Assembly (NCBI GenBank): GCA_017470945.1
Contig: JAFUXH010000129.1
Location: 1-47,116, forward strand
Direction: 5' to 3'
Length of the DNA: 47,116 nucleotides
DNA from: Clostridia bacterium
GTDB lineage: Bacteria > Bacillota > Clostridia > Christensenellales > Aristaeellaceae
Position 1 is the first letter of the stretch, and the number at the start of each line of letters is the position of its first letter. Shown in pieces: positions 7,721 through 16,471 of the stretch. The position numbers were made by a program, and so were the translations under genes. The notes under the pieces were generated by a model. The model had not been told where the DNA came from. It did no database searches and saw nothing but the letters and a program-made list of their open reading frames with translations.

Positions 7721-8836
7721 ATGAAAAAGATCATCGGAAGAATCCTGGTATTCGCCCTGATGCTGGGCCTCACGCTGGGGCTGGCCAATTCGGCGCTGGC
7801 GGCAAACAGCACATTGAACAAAAAGTATTCCGGTACGTTCTCGGGCAATCAAACCGTCAAGCTTAAATTCACGCTGGCCCAGGATGCCGAAGTAAAAATT
7901 GTCATTCAGAACACAAGCGATTGGAGGACGCAAAAGGGCTCTACTCAACGCGATTATACCTTCTGGTGCTATGCTTCGGGCTTAAAAGATGAATTTGGGA
8001 ATTCCTGTTACCTTGAATATGATGATGTTTATATCGATTCTGGTCTTGTTCACATTGGTGAAAGTGTTACTATTCAGGCAAAGCTGAAAAAAGGAACTTA
8101 TACGTACGAATTCGGTGTCGACTACATTAATAAATACATTAAATCCTATTCCGCCAAGATAACCGCTTCTTATACCCAATCCATCTCCCCCACCAGCATC
8201 GACATGACCATGGGCCAAACAAAAACTTGCGAGGTCAAATTTGCGGATGATCTGACCAAAACATGGAGCAGCAGCAACAAAAAGGTCGCAACGGTGACCT
8301 CTTCCGGCAAAATCAAAGTCGTCGCTCTCGGGAACGCGACCATTACCTGCAAGCTGAGCAACGGAAAGAAACTGAAAACCAAGGTTTACGTATACGGCTT
8401 TAATTATACGAAGCTTACCTTGGCCGTGGGCTATACAGCGAAATTAAAGGTACAGAATCTCCAGGGGTTTGAGCCCGTTTGGCAGAACAGCAAGAAAAAG
8501 GTGGCCTCTATTTCCGCCGCTGGAACGATCAAAGCGTTAAAAGTCGGCAAAACTACGATAACTGCATACATCACAGACGATCTTCCCATGAAGGCGACCG
8601 TCACGGTCATTGCGGAGCCCGAATTATCCACCACCAAAGCGACCCTGAAAAAGGGCGAAACCCTAACGCTGGAGCTGATTGGCGTTGGAACCAAATCCGT
8701 CACCTGGTCCTCCAGCGCCAAGAAGGTCGCCACCGTTAGCGCGACGGGTGTGGTCACTGCAAAAGCAAAAGGCACCGCAGTGATCACAGCGAAAATTGAC
8801 GGCAAAAAATACACAGCCAAGATCACAGTCAAATAA
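7721..8836 (+). CDS. Secreted BIG2 (bacterial Ig-like 2) repeat protein 1
   Basis: A 371-residue exported protein. Signal peptide: MKKIIGRILVFALMLGLTLG, then LANSALA with cleavage likely after ALA. Residues about 28-150 form a beta-rich N-terminal domain resembling a pre-peptidase C-terminal sandwich (KYSGTFSGNQTVKLKFTL; GTYTYEFGVDY). Three BIG2 domains follow, each with the T-W-S-S-S-N-K-K-V-A-T-V core or a variant and an A-T-I-T-C/A end. No LPXTG, transmembrane or SLH anchor is visible, so it is released or bound through other wall components. Family members often mediate adhesion or surface assembly; the ligand is unknown. Codons in 7900-8160 are more AT-rich than in the neighbouring genes. 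An intrinsic terminator follows directly. Confidence 0.85.
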   Translation: MKKIIGRILVFALMLGLTLGLANSALAANSTLNKKYSGTFSGNQTVKLKFTLAQDAEVKIVIQNTSDWRTQKGSTQRDYTFWCYASGLKDEFGNSCYLEYDDVYIDSGLVHIGESVTIQAKLKKGTYTYEFGVDYINKYIKSYSAKITASYTQSISPTSIDMTMGQTKTCEVKFADDLTKTWSSSNKKVATVTSSGKIKVVALGNATITCKLSNGKKLKTKVYVYGFNYTKLTLAVGYTAKLKVQNLQGFEPVWQNSKKKVASISAAGTIKALKVGKTTITAYITDDLPMKATVTVIAEPELSTTKATLKKGETLTLELIGVGTKSVTWSSSAKKVATVSATGVVTAKAKGTAVITAKIDGKKYTAKITVK

Positions 8837-8845
8837 TTTCTTCTG

Positions 8846-8876
8846 CGCCTCCCGCTGCATGGGAGGCGTTTTTTTG
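8846..8876 (+). terminator. Intrinsic terminator after BIG2 gene 1
   Basis: The 8-bp stem CGCCTCCC/GGGAGGCG (8846-8853 with 8861-8868) has a 7-base loop and is followed by seven T residues. Confidence 0.85.
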
Positions 8877-8916
8877 CTTTGCGGTGATTGAAGCATCAGT
8901 TGACTTGACAAGTTCC

Positions 8917-8946
8917 GGCAGATCCCTCCATTACGGTCGGGATGAC
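8917..8946 (+). repeat. Solo remnant related to the 151-bp repeat family
   Basis: GGCAGATCCCTCC followed shortly by CGGTCGGGATGAC matches the right arm of the tandem repeats at 46.7-47.1 kb (CCAGATCCCTCC and CGGTCGGGATGAC), with the middle missing. It lies in the 242-base gap between BIG2 genes 1 and 2. Confidence 0.55.
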
Positions 8947-9003
8947 GGGGGCTTTTGGGCTTGAAATGATCAGCGTTTACAGCCATGTACCCGCATTTCC
9001 CCC

Positions 9004-9032
9004 TTGCGCATGCGCCGGTTTTCTGCTATGAT
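9004..9032 (+). promoter_or_regulatory. Promoter of the second BIG2 gene
   Basis: TTGCGC (9004-9009) and TATGAT (9027-9032), 17-base spacer, with TGC before the -10 exactly as in the first BIG2 promoter. A GCGCATGCGC palindrome (9006-9015) overlaps the -35, but its half-sites have no spacer, unlike the upstream operator. Confidence 0.65.
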
Positions 9033-9078
9033 GCAGGAAAGGGCAGAATTACAATATCAATCAAAGAGGGGGATCGAC

Positions 9079-10509
9079 ATGAAGAAAAACACTGGAAAAA
9101 TCTTGGTATTCATCCTGCTGCTCTGCCTGACCTTGGGGCTGACCAACGCCGCTTTGGCGGCGAAAAGCCAAACGGTCACAGCCAAAGCCGGAAAGCTGAA
9201 CACCAACGACGTCAAGCAGGTTGCCTTCACCGTGAAGGGCGATGCGGCCGAGGTGTTCGTCACCCTGACAAACAACACCGTGGTGCCGGATGGGGCGGAT
9301 AAAAGCCAATACGCCATCCGCCTCAACGGGGTATTCGCCGGCGCGAAGCAGAAAACGAAGCTGAATAAAAACGTGCTGCCGGGCCAAACCTGGGAAAGCA
9401 AAGTCAGCTACACCAAAGGCATTTATCTGACAAAAGGCAGCTATACCCTTTCCTTCGCCGCCAAGGATCAATGCCCCGTTTCCTACGCCGTTACGATCAC
9501 CTGTAAATACGCCCATGAATTCAAATTGGGCAGCGAGCAAATCGTCAAGGGCAAAACCACGACGGCAAGGGTCAGCTATTCCGACGACCTGACCAAAACA
9601 TGGAAAAGCAGCAATAAAAAAGTGGCCACCGTGGACGCGAACGGCGTGATCAAAGGCATCGGGGCCGGGATGGCGCATATCACCTGTAATCTCAGCGACG
9701 GCGAAGCGTGCTCCGGTATCGTTCTGGTGTTCGAATTAACGCCGAAAGCCAAGACCCTGAAGGCCAGAAATACGTATCAATTCAAAATGTTATCCGACGG
9801 CGATTGGTCGCAGCTGGCCACCTGGAAATCCAGCAACAAAAAGGTGGCCACGGTGGAAAGGGGCCTGGTCAAGGCCGTCGGCGTCGGCACGGCGACCATC
9901 ACAGCCAAGGCGTCCGGCATCACCCTGTCGTCGACCGTCAAGGTGACCAACGGCCTGAATATCTCCACTGCCCCCACCATGCTGGTGGGCGAGCAAAAAA
10001 CGGTCACGCCGGTGGGCCCGACCGGCGCGGCCACCTGGAAAAGCAGCGATCCCAAGGTCGTGTCCGTCACCAGCGCGGGGGTCATCAAGGCCTTGAAGAA
10101 GGGCACCGCTGTGATCACCTGCAAAATTGCCAACGGGCCTACCTTAAAATCCACGATCACCGTCGTCAAAACGCCCGTCACGGTCAACACAGTGTATGGG
10201 GAACCTTACAGCAGCGTGTACCCCAAGCAGCCGTATTACCATATCACAAATCAATCCATCAACAAAACCATCGCCAGCGTAAAGTTGAAGTATACGATCT
10301 ATTATAAGAACAACAGCAATAAAACAAAGAAAATAACCGGGACTGCCATGTATACGCAAAACATCAATCCCGGAACCGCCGCAGAGGATACGGACGACCT
10401 TCGGACGATCTTCGATGCGCACAATCTGTCCGACTGGCCCGATTTCGTCAAGGCGACCTACGCCATTCAATCCGTCACCTACAGCGACGGAACGACCTGG
10501 AAGCCCTGA
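9079..10509 (+). CDS. Secreted BIG2 repeat protein 2
   Basis: A 476-residue exported paralogue of its neighbours. The start is the ATG at 9079 (MKKNTGKILVFILLLCLTLG, cleavage after NAALA), preceded by AGAGGGGG; an upstream in-frame ATG at 9004 lacks a ribosome site. A beta-rich N-terminal domain (residues about 25-145) is followed by three BIG2 units with the cores TWKSSNKKVATVDANGVIKG, TWKSSNKKVATVERGLVKAV and TWKSSDPKVVSVTSAGVIKA. A distinct C-terminal beta domain of about 105 residues ends in SVTYSDGTTWKP. That ending resembles C-terminal Ig-like modules of other secreted proteins and is shared in outline with BIG2 protein 3 but not with protein 1. No anchor is seen. Confidence 0.85.
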   Translation: MKKNTGKILVFILLLCLTLGLTNAALAAKSQTVTAKAGKLNTNDVKQVAFTVKGDAAEVFVTLTNNTVVPDGADKSQYAIRLNGVFAGAKQKTKLNKNVLPGQTWESKVSYTKGIYLTKGSYTLSFAAKDQCPVSYAVTITCKYAHEFKLGSEQIVKGKTTTARVSYSDDLTKTWKSSNKKVATVDANGVIKGIGAGMAHITCNLSDGEACSGIVLVFELTPKAKTLKARNTYQFKMLSDGDWSQLATWKSSNKKVATVERGLVKAVGVGTATITAKASGITLSSTVKVTNGLNISTAPTMLVGEQKTVTPVGPTGAATWKSSDPKVVSVTSAGVIKALKKGTAVITCKIANGPTLKSTITVVKTPVTVNTVYGEPYSSVYPKQPYYHITNQSINKTIASVKLKYTIYYKNNSNKTKKITGTAMYTQNINPGTAAEDTDDLRTIFDAHNLSDWPDFVKATYAIQSVTYSDGTTWKP

Positions 10510-10528
10510 GCCTTTGCCGCTCCAATCG

Positions 10529-10560
10529 AAAAGCCCTCCATCGAGGGGGCTTTTCCTTTT
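10529..10560 (+). terminator. Intrinsic terminator after BIG2 gene 2
   Basis: AAAAGCCCTC and GAGGGGGCTTTT form a hairpin with a short loop, followed by CCTTTT. Confidence 0.8.
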
Positions 10561-10603
10561 GCCGTAACAATTGTAAAATCGCGGCTTACAAGCCTGATCC
10601 CGC

Positions 10604-10632
10604 TTGTGACGGATGGTAAACAGTGGTATAGT
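10604..10632 (+). promoter_or_regulatory. Promoter of the third BIG2 gene
   Basis: TTGTGA (10604-10609) and TATAGT (10627-10632) with a 17-base spacer. No palindrome of the TGCG/CGCA type is seen here. Confidence 0.6.
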
Positions 10633-10703
10633 AAAGCTGCTGGCGGCACGCCGCCCGCGCAATACAGGCCAGCCCCGCGCCGGCCGGAAAAGAGGGGAAA
10701 CAA

Positions 10704-12299
10704 ATGAAACGAAACGGAATGCGGCTGCTGATGCTCGCGCTGCTGACGGCGCTGCTGCTGGGGCTGACCCAAAGCGCCCTGGCCGCCGCCTATCAGAATA
10801 GCTTCAAGGGCACGCTGAAAGCGGGACAAACCAAGAAACTGACCTACACGTTGAACAACGACCTGGACGTGAAGATCAAATTGCAGGTGACTTCATCCGA
10901 AAAAAACGACGCCGGCACGGTGAAGCTGACCTCCGGCGGCAAGGATGGCTACAGCGGCCAGGCCACCGGTAAAAAGGCCTATACCGCCACCGTCCGCCTG
11001 GCCCAGGGCAAGCACACCCTCCGCCTGGAGAACGCCGGCAAAGCCGCCGTGGATTACGCCGTCACCCTGACGGGGATTTATCCCATCGCCCTCGACCCGG
11101 CGGAAAAGACCCTGTATGTGGGCGAGCGCTTCACGCCTTCGGTCAATTACGCCAAGGGGTTGACCCTGACCTGGGAAAGCAGCAAGCCGGCCGTCGCCGC
11201 GGTGACCGCCCAGGGGAAGGTGACCGCCAAATTGGGCGGCGCTTCCTGGATCACCTGCAAAACCAGCGAAGGCGCCTCCGCCCGGCTGCGGGTGACCGTC
11301 AAAGGGCTGACAGCGGAAAAGAAAACCCTGACCGTGGGCAGCAGCGCCAAGCTGAAGATCTACGGGCTCGACGATCAGGATACCGTGCAGTGGAAGAGCA
11401 GCAACAAGGACGCCGTCACCGTGAGCAACGGCAAAATCAAGGCCGTGGGCGAAGGCGCGGCGGTGGTGACCGCCACGATCAACGGCAGCCATAAATCCAA
11501 GGTGACCGTGAAAACGGCCGTGGCCCAATTGAACTATACCGAAAAAACCATCGACCCCGGCACGACGCTGCAATTGAAGCTGCCCGGCTTTGACGCCAAG
11601 GACCTGACCTGGACCAGCAACAACCGCAGGGTGGCCAAGGTCAGCAAAACCGGCCTGGTAACCACCACGGGCAAGGGCGTTTGCATCATCACCGCCAAGA
11701 CCCCCGCCGGCACGAAGCGCACCGCCCGCATCACCGTGCTCGACCGGCTGAACATCCCCGAAAAATTCACCATGATGGTGGATGAGGAATATCAGCTGGA
11801 GGCGGTGGGCGTCACCAGGAAATACACCTGGAGCAGCAGCAACCCCAAGGTGGCGTCCATCAGCGACAAGGGCCTGCTGAAGGCCCTGAAGGCCGGCACC
11901 ACCGTGATTTCCTGCAAAATCACCGGGGTAAAGACCCTGAAAGCCACCGTGACGGTGTACGCCGCGCCGCTGACGGTGAGCCTGACCAACCTGAAAAAGA
12001 GCGACGACGGGGTGTATTCCGCTAAATTCACCTTCAAAAATATCACCTGCAGCCGCACGGTGGAATCCTTCGTGGGCATGTACAAGATCGGTTACAAGCA
12101 GGGAAACAAAACTGCGGTCCGGGAAGCGGGCACCGATGAGTATCAAAAGACCCTGAAGCCCGGCGAATCCTTCTCCGCCACCGAAGAACAATTGCAGTCC
12201 ATCCTGCCCGAAGAATACCAGGGCGCCATCACCGATATCTCCGGCGCGTACGCCTGGCGGGTGTTCTTCGATGACGGCAGCTACTGGCAGGCGGAATAA
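10704..12299 (+). CDS. Secreted BIG2 repeat protein 3
   Basis: A 531-residue exported protein. Signal peptide: MLALLTALLLGLTQSALAA. The N-terminal beta domain (residues about 28-118; NSFKGTLKAGQTKKLTYTL, HTLRLENAGKAAVDYAVTL) is of the same kind as in the two upstream paralogues. Four BIG2 domains follow (cores LTWESSKPAVAAV, VQWKSSNKDAVTV, LTWTSNNRRVAKV, YTWSSSNPKVASI). A C-terminal module of about 110 residues ends in RVFFDDGSYWQAE, comparable with the end of protein 2. Start at ATG 10704 after AGAGGGG. The array grows from three to four Ig units, consistent with duplication and divergence. Function is unknown beyond surface or secreted binding. Confidence 0.85.
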   Translation: MKRNGMRLLMLALLTALLLGLTQSALAAAYQNSFKGTLKAGQTKKLTYTLNNDLDVKIKLQVTSSEKNDAGTVKLTSGGKDGYSGQATGKKAYTATVRLAQGKHTLRLENAGKAAVDYAVTLTGIYPIALDPAEKTLYVGERFTPSVNYAKGLTLTWESSKPAVAAVTAQGKVTAKLGGASWITCKTSEGASARLRVTVKGLTAEKKTLTVGSSAKLKIYGLDDQDTVQWKSSNKDAVTVSNGKIKAVGEGAAVVTATINGSHKSKVTVKTAVAQLNYTEKTIDPGTTLQLKLPGFDAKDLTWTSNNRRVAKVSKTGLVTTTGKGVCIITAKTPAGTKRTARITVLDRLNIPEKFTMMVDEEYQLEAVGVTRKYTWSSSNPKVASISDKGLLKALKAGTTVISCKITGVKTLKATVTVYAAPLTVSLTNLKKSDDGVYSAKFTFKNITCSRTVESFVGMYKIGYKQGNKTAVREAGTDEYQKTLKPGESFSATEEQLQSILPEEYQGAITDISGAYAWRVFFDDGSYWQAE

Positions 12300-12328
12300 C
12301 ACGAATACCTATTAAAGAATACAAAGCT

Positions 12329-12374
12329 TGTGGGGGAACCGCCCGTTGTGGCCAAAGAGCGATTCCCCACACCT
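12329..12374 (+). other. Conserved hairpin downstream of BIG2 gene 3
   Basis: TTGTGGGGGAACCGC and GCGATTCCCCACA form a long imperfect stem but no T-run follows. Its arms match those of the terminator at 20.2 kb (GTGGGAGAAACCGC and GAGCGATTTCCCCCAC), so the two hairpins are related in sequence. Confidence 0.5.
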
Positions 12375-12452
12375 CTTCCGGGAAAGCCATAAGGGATTTT
12401 TTCATGTTACTTGATTTCTATCAATGAAAATACTTTCATCGGGTTACCCTAT

Positions 12453-12489
12453 CGCCCTTTCGGTTTCAGCAGCCGAAGGGGCGTTTTTT
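12453..12489 (+). terminator. Intrinsic terminator for the BIG2 gene 3 transcript
   Basis: The perfect stem CGCCCTTTCGG/CCGAAGGGGCG (allowing one G-T pair) spans 12453-12483 with a 9-base loop, followed by TTTTTT. Its T-run overlaps the stop codon of the convergent GNAT gene. Confidence 0.85.
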
Positions 12490-13042
12490 ATTGTGGCGTT
12501 CGCCATGCTGCCGGCGCGGGGGCCCGGTCGTGATCGCCGATCCATTTTTCCATCCAGATCATATCGTACCACCGGCCAAATTTCCAGGCGCAGCGCCGGA
12601 ACGTGCCGCAGGCGCGATAGCCCATCCGGGCGTGAAAGTGGGGGCTGGCCTGGGTCAGGTATTCATCCTCTTTTTCTGCGTAGGCGATGCAGGCGTACAG
12701 ATTGCAGATGCCCATCTGCCGCAGGGCCTGCTCCAGCGCCCCGTAGAGGGCCGGGCCCCAGCCCTTCCCCCGGGCGTCCTGGCGCAAGTAGATGGTAGTC
12801 TCCGCCGACCAATCGTAGGCCTGCCGGGCTTTCAGCGGCCCCGCGTAGGCATAGCCAAGGGGCCGGCCCTCCTCCTCCGCCACCAGGTAGGGGTATTTCT
12901 GCATCGTATCGGCCATCCGACGGGCAAATTCCTTTTCCGTTGGCGGCTGATACTCAAACGTTACGGCGGTATCGGTCACATAAGGGGCGTAAATGGCCAG
13001 CAGCGCCGGCGCGTCAGCCGGGACGGCGGGGCGAATCAGCAT
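12488..13042 (-). CDS. GNAT N-acetyltransferase, phosphinothricin acetyltransferase-like
   Basis: A 184-residue GNAT-fold enzyme. The start MLIRPAVPADAPALLAIYAP and the segment TAVTFEYQPPTEKEF match the PAT/Bar-like subgroup. The acetyl-CoA loop (motif A) is LRQDARGKGWGPALY near residues 90-105. The later segment FHARMGYRACGTFRRCAWKF and W-Y-D-M-I-W-M-E-K are also subgroup features. Such enzymes acetylate small amines or amino-acid analogues; the true substrate is not evident. ATG 13042 follows AAAAGGAGGAAGG. It stands alone, convergent with the BIG2 array and divergent from the methyltransferase-like gene. Confidence 0.85.
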   Translation of the reverse strand: MLIRPAVPADAPALLAIYAPYVTDTAVTFEYQPPTEKEFARRMADTMQKYPYLVAEEEGRPLGYAYAGPLKARQAYDWSAETTIYLRQDARGKGWGPALYGALEQALRQMGICNLYACIAYAEKEDEYLTQASPHFHARMGYRACGTFRRCAWKFGRWYDMIWMEKWIGDHDRAPAPAAWRTPQ

Positions 13043-13174
13043 CTTTTCCTTCCTCCTTTTCCCTCATTGTATGCCCGTTGCCCCGCCTGTCAAGGAAAAT
13101 ACGGCGAAAATACAGCCCCTTGACAAATCGAAGCCCCTATGATATCACCAACAAAGAAGGGAGGGCGACAGCCC

Positions 13175-14176
13175 ATGATGGATGCGGAGTTATTAGCGCT
13201 GAGCGAAGAAAATCTGCGGGCGGCGGAGGCTTTCGCCCGCCTGCTTCAGGTAGGCGAACCGCTGTATGCCCCTGACGAGATCCAATCCTTTTCTGACAAT
13301 TGCGGCCTGCCCCCGCACGAAGCCTTCCTGCTGCTGATCGCCGCCGCCCTGGGGATGGAGGACGACCGGTGCTTCATCCGCCGTTTCCTATCCCCCGCCA
13401 TCCGGCCCCTGGAAACGGCCCCTTATCGGGAAAACCCCTATCGCCGGCTGATCCGGTTTCCCGAGGCAACGGAAGGAAAATGGGCCCTGACCCACCTGAA
13501 GTACGCGCCGTATCAATTGTTCCCCTGCGGGTCGATGCAGGTCATGGCAGACGGCCGGGAAATCCCGCCCATTGGGTACTTTCCCGAAGCGTTCTCCTAC
13601 CCCGCCGTGCTGGAAAACGGCCGGGAATGGATGACGGTGACCCCCAACGAGATCGCCACCATGGAACCGGCCGTCGCCGCCGCCCGGGGGCGGATCGCGG
13701 TATTCGGCCTGGGGCTTGGGTATTTTACGCTGATGGCGTCGGAAAAGAAAAGCGTATCCTCCGTCACGGTGATCGAGCGGGATCCGGCGGCCATCGCCCT
13801 GTTCCGCCGGCACCTCCTGCCCCAATTCCCCCACCGGGAAAAAATCACCCTCATCCAGGCCGACGCCTTCGATCATCTGCAAAACGTCTGCCCCCAAGCG
13901 GGGTATGACTTTGGGTTCGTCGATCTGTGGCACGACGTGGGCGATGGGATCGGCATGTACCTGCGCTGCCGGCAGCTGGCCGCCCTGAGCCCCCGCACAG
14001 AATTTCACTATTGGATCGAGCAGGACCTGCTGCTGTTTTTGAAGGGCCTGATGATCGAGGATCATTTCCATCACGAAGGCACGCTGGACCGGCTGCTGCC
14101 CAGTGACGTCAGCGCCGTGACCATCGATTTCCTGCGCACCGCCGCGCTGCGGGTGCGGCCGGAGGAAGTGAAATAG
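13175..14176 (+). CDS. Methyltransferase-like protein (class I SAM-binding fold), function unknown
   Basis: A 333-residue protein. The ATG at 13175 follows AAGGGAGG by ten bases; the longer in-frame start at 13139 lies before that site. The C-terminal half has a Rossmann pattern typical of SAM-binding or spermidine-synthase-like proteins: RIAVFGLGLGYFTLMA (motif I), VTVIERDPAAIALF (acidic end of beta 2) and ITLIQADAFDHL (motif II), then YDFGFVDLWHDVGDG. The N-terminal half (residues about 1-160) is not recognised; it contains DRCFIRRFLSPAIRPLE and a region ending in W-M-T-V-T-P-N-E-I. The substrate is unknown, and catalytic activity is not assured because the motif I loop is G-L-G-L-G. A TTGACA at 13120-13125 may be part of its promoter, but the -10 is poor. 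Confidence 0.75.
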   Translation: MMDAELLALSEENLRAAEAFARLLQVGEPLYAPDEIQSFSDNCGLPPHEAFLLLIAAALGMEDDRCFIRRFLSPAIRPLETAPYRENPYRRLIRFPEATEGKWALTHLKYAPYQLFPCGSMQVMADGREIPPIGYFPEAFSYPAVLENGREWMTVTPNEIATMEPAVAAARGRIAVFGLGLGYFTLMASEKKSVSSVTVIERDPAAIALFRRHLLPQFPHREKITLIQADAFDHLQNVCPQAGYDFGFVDLWHDVGDGIGMYLRCRQLAALSPRTEFHYWIEQDLLLFLKGLMIEDHFHHEGTLDRLLPSDVSAVTIDFLRTAALRVRPEEVK

Positions 14177-14189
14177 CCCCCGCCGTTCA

Positions 14190-14219
14190 TTGACAAAAGG
14201 GGATCAGTTGTTCTATAAT
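14190..14219 (+). promoter_or_regulatory. Promoter of the ruv-queA operon
   Basis: A perfect TTGACA (14190-14195) and a perfect TATAAT (14214-14219) with an 18-base spacer, ending 26 bases before the ruvC ATG. No LexA-type box is evident. Confidence 0.8.
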
Positions 14220-14245
14220 AGTTGGGTTGGAAAAGGAGGGGCTGT

Positions 14246-14740
14246 ATGCGTATTTTGGGGATCGATCCCGGCCTGGCCACCATGGGTTGGGGCGTGATTG
14301 ACGCGGAAAGCGGAAAACAGCGCCTGGTGGAATGCGGCGCGCTGATCACCCCGCCGGATATGCCCATCCAGCGGCGGCTGCACCATTTGTTCCTGGGGGT
14401 GAAGGAACTGATCGTCACCTACCGGCCGGAGGAAATCGTGTTTGAGGAATTGTTCTTCGCCAAGAACATCACCACCGCCATGAACGTCAGCGCCGCCCGG
14501 GGCGTGGCGCTGTGCGCCTGCGCTGACAGCGGGCTGCCCATGTACGAATACACCCCCATGCAGATCAAGCAGGCCGTGACCGGCTACGGCAAGGCGGATA
14601 AAATGCAGGTGCAGCAAATGGTGAAAATGATGCTGAACCTGCCCACCATCATCCGGCCCGACGACGCGGCGGACGCCGTGGCCGCGGCGCTGACCCACGC
14701 GGCCTCCGGGCGTATGAAGGAACAATTTATGATGAAGTAA
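14246..14740 (+). CDS. ruvC: Holliday junction resolvase RuvC
   Basis: The 164-residue endonuclease cuts four-way junctions symmetrically. The RNase H-like active site is complete: D7 in ILGIDPGLATMGWG, E67 in EEIVFEELFF, and D140/D143 in RPDDAADAVAAALTH. The ATG at 14246 follows AAGGAGGGG. Length is normal for the family. It is the first gene of the ruv operon, with ruvA starting 12 bases after its stop. Confidence 0.97.
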   Translation: MRILGIDPGLATMGWGVIDAESGKQRLVECGALITPPDMPIQRRLHHLFLGVKELIVTYRPEEIVFEELFFAKNITTAMNVSAARGVALCACADSGLPMYEYTPMQIKQAVTGYGKADKMQVQQMVKMMLNLPTIIRPDDAADAVAAALTHAASGRMKEQFMMK

Positions 14741-14752
14741 AGGCGGCACGAT

Positions 14753-15355
14753 ATGTACGCATACCTGAATGGATTGGTGGCCGACAAGGGCCAAAACAGC
14801 CTGGTGATCGACGTGAACGGCGTGGGGTATCTATTGTCCGTCAGCATGAACACGCTGCAGGAAACGCCGCCCGCCGGCGAAAAAATGAAGGTGTACACCT
14901 ATTTCTCCGTGCGGGAGGACGCCATGGAGTTATTTGGCTTCGCCACCCCGGAGGAAAAAAATATGTTCACCCGGCTGCTCACCGTCAGCGGCATCGGGCC
15001 CAAGGTGGCCCTGAGCATTTTGGGGGCCATGCCCCTGCGGGATCTGACGCTGGCCATCGTGACCGGGGATATCACCGCCCTGAGCCGGGCCCCCGGCGTG
15101 GGCAAAAAGACGGCCCAGCGGCTGGCGCTGGAGCTGAAGGAAAAGGTGGATCAAAGCGACCTGGACGCCCTGCCCGCCGGCGGCGCCGTGCCTACCCCCG
15201 TGCAGGAGGACGCCGCCCAGGAGGCCCTGGCCGCCCTGCAGGCCCTGGGCTACACCCCCAACGAAGCCAGCCGGGCCATCCAGCAGGTGCGGGGCCAAAG
15301 CGATTCGGCCAACGAATTGGTGCGGCTGGCCCTAAGAAACATGGCGGGATTCTAA
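14753..15355 (+). CDS. ruvA: Holliday junction branch-migration protein RuvA
   Basis: The 200-residue protein binds four-way junctions as a tetramer and recruits RuvB. Domain I (OB fold) begins MYAYLNGLVADKGQNSLVID. Domain II has two helix-hairpin-helix motifs, LLTVSGIGPKVALSIL and LSRAPGVGKKTAQRLALELK. The C-terminal domain III (AALQALGYTPNEASRAIQQV) is the RuvB-binding module. An acidic pin residue pair lies in VREDAMELFGF. It is between ruvC and ruvB in the usual order. Confidence 0.97.
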   Translation: MYAYLNGLVADKGQNSLVIDVNGVGYLLSVSMNTLQETPPAGEKMKVYTYFSVREDAMELFGFATPEEKNMFTRLLTVSGIGPKVALSILGAMPLRDLTLAIVTGDITALSRAPGVGKKTAQRLALELKEKVDQSDLDALPAGGAVPTPVQEDAAQEALAALQALGYTPNEASRAIQQVRGQSDSANELVRLALRNMAGF

Positions 15356-15408
15356 TCGGCAGGTTCGCCATCCCCGTTTGATCGATTGTTGTGGAGGAGG
15401 AACCATTT

Positions 15409-16461
15409 GTGCCCATGGATGATCGGCTGGTGATGACCGGCATGCGGCAGGAAGACGAGGATCTGGAAAATTCCCTGCGTCCCCGCCATTTGAGAGAATA
15501 TATCGGCCAGGAAAAGGTAAAAAGCAGCCTGCAAATCTATATCAGCGCGGCCCTGAAGCGCCACGACGCGCTGGACCATATTTTGCTCTACGGCCCGCCG
15601 GGCCTGGGTAAAACCACCCTGGCCTGCATCGTGGCTGCCGAAATGGGGCAAAACATCCGGGTCACCTCGGGCCCGGCCATCGAGCGGCCCGGCGATCTGG
15701 CCTCCATCCTGACCAACCTGAACCAGGGGGATATCCTGTTCATCGACGAGATCCACCGCCTGTCCCGGGCGGTGGAGGAGGTGCTCTACCCCGCCATGGA
15801 GGATTACGCCCTGGATATCATGATCGGCAAGGGCCCCACCGCCCGCAGCATGCGGCTGGACCTGCCCAAATTCACCCTGGTCGGGGCCACCACCCGGGCG
15901 GGCCGCCTGTCCGCCCCCCTGCGGGATCGGTTTGGCATCGTGTTCCGCCTGGAAATGTACACCCCCGAGGAATTGAGCCGCATCGTGGCCCGGTCCGCCG
16001 GCATCCTGGGCATGCCCTTTGACGAGGGCGGCATCATGGAAATCGCCCGCCGCAGCCGGGGCACCCCCCGCATCGCCAATCGGCTGCTCAAGCGGGTGCG
16101 GGATTATGCCCAGGTGCGGGCCGACGGCCACATCACCGCCGAGGTGGCAAGGGACAGCCTGAATATGCAGGACGTCGATATGCTGGGCCTGGACCGGGTG
16201 GACCGGGCGGTGCTGAACGCCATGATCGAAAAATTCGGCGGCGGCCCCGTGGGGCTGGATACCCTGGCCGCCGTTACCGGCGAGGACGCCATCACCATCG
16301 AGGATGTATACGAGCCCTACCTGATGCAATTGGGCTTCATCATGCGCACGCCCCGGGGCCGGGTATGCACCCCCGCGGCCTACGAGCACCTGGGCAAAAC
16401 TCCTCCCGCCGCCCCATCCGCCGGCGAGGAAACCGACGTTGAGCAAACCCAACTGTTTTGA
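15409..16461 (+). CDS. ruvB: Holliday junction branch-migration ATPase RuvB
   Basis: The AAA+ hexameric motor drives branch migration with RuvA. Walker A is [11 protein letters not shown]; Walker B is [10 protein letters not shown]. The presensor loop ([17 protein letters not shown]), sensor 1 (LVGATTRAG) and the arginine-finger region (SAPLRDRFG) are intact. A winged-helix DNA-binding C-terminus follows ([17 protein letters not shown]). GTG 15409 is chosen because GAGGAGG ends eight bases upstream; the GTG at 15391 would put that site inside the gene, and ATG 15415 is the other option. The predicted length is 350 residues. The following gene starts 10 bases after the stop. Confidence 0.96.
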   Translation: MPMDDRLVMTGMRQEDEDLENSLRPRHLREYIGQEKVKSSLQIYISAALKRHDALDHILLYGPPGLGKTTLACIVAAEMGQNIRVTSGPAIERPGDLASILTNLNQGDILFIDEIHRLSRAVEEVLYPAMEDYALDIMIGKGPTARSMRLDLPKFTLVGATTRAGRLSAPLRDRFGIVFRLEMYTPEELSRIVARSAGILGMPFDEGGIMEIARRSRGTPRIANRLLKRVRDYAQVRADGHITAEVARDSLNMQDVDMLGLDRVDRAVLNAMIEKFGGGPVGLDTLAAVTGEDAITIEDVYEPYLMQLGFIMRTPRGRVCTPAAYEHLGKTPPAAPSAGEETDVEQTQLF

Positions 16462-16471
16462 GGAACGGCCT

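Noticed and set aside
7332..12299. Prophage or mobile island around the XRE gene
   Set aside because: There is no integrase, recombinase, phage structural gene or attachment repeat. The XRE protein is adjacent to secreted BIG2 genes only.
13120..13148. Promoter for the methyltransferase-like gene with perfect TTGACA
   Set aside because: TATGAT lies only 12 bases away, and at 17 bases the hexamer is TATCAC, so the assignment is too weak to list as a feature.
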